Source of the DNA: Lota lota
Taxonomy: Eukaryota; Chordata; Actinopteri; Gadiformes; Lotidae
Reading direction: 5' to 3'
Assembly: GCA_026745465.1 (NCBI GenBank)
Contig: JACYXH010000182.1
Span: 641,501-705,500, forward strand
Length of the DNA stretch: 64,000 nt
Made by a program: the position numbers and the translations under genes
Shown: positions 38,000-64,000 of the stretch, one piece after another
Numbering within the stretch: position 1 is the stretch's first letter
Layout: each line of letters starts with the position of its first letter
The notes under the pieces: generated by a model
Told to the model about the DNA's origin: nothing
The model's input: the letters and a program-made list of their open reading frames with translations, nothing else
The model's database searches: none

Positions 38000-40900
38000 T
38001 TTAATTTGTTACCTTGGTATTTGTTACAGATCAATAGTATCACTCCATATACAACTACAAGTACAGTATTTTGTACAGTTCATATTCAAATACATAGGTT
38101 TTTAATTGACTAATTTACAAACACTTTTTATGTACATGTTCAATATCAGTGCAATGCCACTTTCTTTCCAACAACCCTCTTACAAAAAAGTTTTAAATTA
38201 ACACATCAGAAGCAAAGGAAATTAACTTAAATAAAACAAGATTACAGACAATAGATGGTTCAGTAGTAGACTGCACTGTAGCCAGCGCTTCAAACTCTTT
38301 TAGTTTGACTTTTTTTGGTAATGACAAACATTATTTTAGTGTTTTTTTTAAGTCAATCTACAAGTCCGAATTTTACATTTATCTTTCTCCTTTGTTGAAT
38401 ATAGAATCTCACTGGGAGTTTTCCTTAATTCCCAGATTTTGGGAAATTGTAAACCAACATTAAACAATTTGTTAGCATTTATGCCAATCAAAAGGTTTAC
38501 AGTGAGGATTTGAAAATAATCACAGGGCACATTCACTGTACAATCTTTCTTGATAGTTATTTCACCTTCAAAATCCAAGCTAAGCAACATTGGTTTCGTC
38601 AAGACAATAATCCTAAATTAAACGTTCCCTTTGAGCCACTACACACAACCTTGCCTAGTCAAATATTTTGGACAGCAAGACATGTTCACAAATTTGCATG
38701 ATAGGATGGAGAAGTAAAGACAAACAACAAGCTCGGATACATTACAACGTTAGCGCAATCAACATTTGTTCGACAAACATGTTCTCAACAAGGAGGAAAA
38801 CCAAGCTTACATTTGACCAGTCCTGCCATCATCCAACACAGTCCCCTTATACAATAAATAAAGCAGCTAAACATATTAGGTGGCGTGTGGGAGACAAGAC
38901 AGAAAAGTGATCCCTTGCTAATTTTTGACAGCCGGCGTTCAGCTTCAACAAAGCAGACAAACTTAGAAAACAAAGTGATGACTTAAGTTGGTATTGACTA
39001 CTATATGTGACTGGATATTTGGATCCAATTATTGAGACTGTATCTCTCCAACAACCACAACTGCCAGTGCTGCAATGGATCAAATAAATGTTTGAGTGAG
39101 GTGGAAATCTGAAAGAGCAAATCATAACGATCATAAACACAGCTGGGTGGGGAATAATTCATCCATTAAAAGTATCAGATAATACAAATTACAAATGTTA
39201 TGCTACCAAGTATTTCACCTTCAGCAATAAATGTTATTTTTTAATAATGGCATTCGCCTTTGATACTGGGGTGTCACAGTGGAACCAATAATCTTTTGCT
39301 ATTCTCTATTATAGCCAATATAACCACTGGACAAATGTATACCATCCTTAGTATCCAACACAACACCTTGACTCAAGTAAAACATAAATTAATTAATTGA
39401 AAGGTGTACTGCATAAAATTATATTAATAATAAAACGCGTCCAGTGTTAGTTGTCTTGGGACACTGGGCATTGGCTCCTTACACAAATCCCGTATAGACG
39501 TGTTATGTTATTTGGCGAGCGGCTTGGCTATATGCACTTAAACAAATCAAGAGTGAGCAAAAACAAAAAGTGGCAGGGAAATTATTATGACACACAGGTC
39601 ACTGGATTTGCTGTTTCTGATTAGGGCCAAGTCACATCATTTGTAACTGTACATCCCATGTCTGGTTTGGCTTATAACGTGGTTACTGTTTAAACCTTAT
39701 CTTGTCACCGTAACTCCAAAGTGTCTCTCAATAGAGTGGCACTAAATGAATATTATTCAAATCTTCTGAGCAAAGCATTATTCTAAAACTACCTAGACAA
39801 GTTGAGAAATGCGGAGGGGGTGAAAGGTTGCGGTCATATATAAATGGCAACGTAAACTGCTTGGAGAAAATGCACTAATGTATGAGTGGTCTGACAACCC
39901 AAACGTTGCTCTGGCAGCTAAGGCATATGAAGCAGTGCAGCCTTCTTCACAATTTGGCATTACGAGTGCAGGATATTTAACTAACCCGGATAGGTGATTC
40001 TATTCTCTTTGACTGAAAACAGGAGGGATGGGAGCATACTGTATGACATAAAGTACGACTTCTATAAGTTATTAAATCTATAAGAAAATAATTTCTATAG
40101 AAAATTATGAAATGGTTGAATGAGGAAAATAAAGGAAAAAGAAGCAACTTTGAAGGGTCCTTTTTTTTGTACCCTGCCTTCTGAAATCGTACACTTTGGC
40201 ACCGGTCCAGCCAGCTCTCAAGTTGCTAAATAAAAGCCAAGAGTCTATCATTGGATATTCTTTCGGGTATACCTGTCACTTGCACAAAACACTAAGTATT
40301 TGGCAGTTGTAGGATTAAGTGTTTTAAGAGGGCCGGATTCATGCAAACTTTGTCCAATTGGTTTTTCCAATAATGGAGCTATTTTTGAACTTCAAAGGAT
40401 GCATGTATTTGGTAATTACATGCTACAAATGTGGTAATACCGTCTCAAACTGCTACTAGATGATGGTTGGCCAATGGACTGCAGATATTGATGAGGTAGC
40501 AAATGATCTTTTGTCCTAGTGACCCTAGCTACATCAGAGAGCATTTGGAGGAAAACATTTCAAGACAGTATCCAATATTAATGTTAATTGATGCTAGATA
40601 CATCATTTAAACGTTCTTGTTGTGAAGCTACTTTGAAAGTACCACACTGTTTGCGTGATAGATTACCTCTTGCTCTTCATCCAGATGGCAAAGTGTTTAA
40701 TGCACAGGAAACCGCATTAGTTCATGTGTTGGCCATACTGACATACATTCAGAAATGCATTGGTATGCAACTATGTTCCTTTTCTAAATGCTTGGCGTTG
40801 ACTGCCTGTTTAAAATGAAATGGATTTCTTGTATTGATGGGTTCAGTAAAGTGCACCAGTTTAGTGCTTTCACCCGGGATACAAACGTTTACTATAAATT

Positions 40901-41106
40901 CTCTATTTTTCATCCCCAACTTCAAGTGCTGTAGCGCATCCTCCAACTAAGGATCCATTGTTCCACGCCCTTTGACCCCAATATTTTAGTTAGTTTTTCA
41001 GTTTGAGATTGATTTCTCTACTCATACACTGGCCAGTGAGTTGAAGGGGTAAATCATAATGATGGATCTGGCACATTGCTTCAGGCAATGGAAGACTACT
41101 GTGATA
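38000..41106 (-). other. usp32: probable usp32 3' UTR
   Basis: About 3.1 kb of AT-rich, largely repeat-free sequence between the usp32 stop and an ATTAAA on the minus strand at 38000-38005, followed in the sense strand by a GT-rich stretch. No family-like frame is present. Extent is inferred. Confidence 0.4.
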
Positions 41107-63701
<22,595 letters not shown>

Positions 63702-64000
63702 CTGCAAGAGGTGAAAGAAACAAGAATTAACATGGATGTGGCGGTCATGATGACGGACAGGCTCATGGATCAGTTCAGCATGGATCACCTACTGGGAAAT
63801 AAAATCAAAAACGCAAACAGGGAAATGAAATCGGACACACTGAACGAGGTTAAGGGGATGCACAGATGATGTGTCAGATATCAGGTATTAAAAAAAAATG
63901 TGTTGTTATGAACATGACCACCAAGCATCATTCTAGATTTTCATTTTCTAATGGGGTGGAAAGGTGTTCAATTATTGATCTGAGCCTAGATTCTCATGTT
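63702..64000. other. start of a usp32 intron running off the window
   Basis: No exon matching usp32 residues before EESDIIDL was found here, so the preceding exon lies beyond the window. Confidence 0.5.

Overview
This window is vertebrate nuclear DNA. The genes are split into many short GT-AG exons, and the encoded proteins align along almost their whole length with human ULK2, TMEM97 and USP32. LINE and RTE relics typical of ray-finned fish point to a teleost. The very high density of long dinucleotide runs, poly-G/C runs and minisatellites resembles what is reported for codfishes (Gadiformes). That last step is inference, not something the sequence proves.

Three genes lie head-to-tail, all on the minus strand. 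From high to low coordinate they are: usp32, whose 5' exons lie beyond base 64000 and of which 29 exons to the stop codon are visible (63701 to 41107); tmem97, complete in 3 exons (37559 to 36679); and ulk2, complete in 27 exons (34953 to 8855). Each exon was placed by matching its translation to the remembered family sequence, then checked for AG/GT borders and codon phase. All phases agree, giving 1046 aa for Ulk2, 176 aa for Tmem97 and about 1,400 aa of Usp32 C-terminal to residue ~190 of the human protein.

Bases 1-7000, downstream of ulk2, hold no intact gene I recognise. They contain a decayed LINE reverse transcriptase, poly-G runs, and several plus-strand exon-like fragments with in-frame stops. 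Bases 7000-8854 are the probable ulk2 3' UTR. Bases 38000-41106 are the probable long usp32 3' UTR. The introns carry most of the unusual material: a 2.85-kb minisatellite in ulk2, a 25-bp minisatellite in usp32 that stays open in all three frames of the transcribed strand, two short inverted-repeat transposons with visible target duplications, and two near-identical RTE-type 3' tails.

Functionally, Ulk2 is the autophagy-initiating kinase, Usp32 a large EF-hand/DUSP/USP deubiquitinase ending in a prenylation motif, and Tmem97 an EXPERA-domain ER membrane protein (sigma-2 receptor) linked to cholesterol handling. They are not an operon. Their tandem order matters as a synteny block. The most striking pattern is that 16 exon borders in ulk2 and usp32 have a long simple repeat or minisatellite within about 50 bp, several of them forming the polypyrimidine tract or the donor itself.
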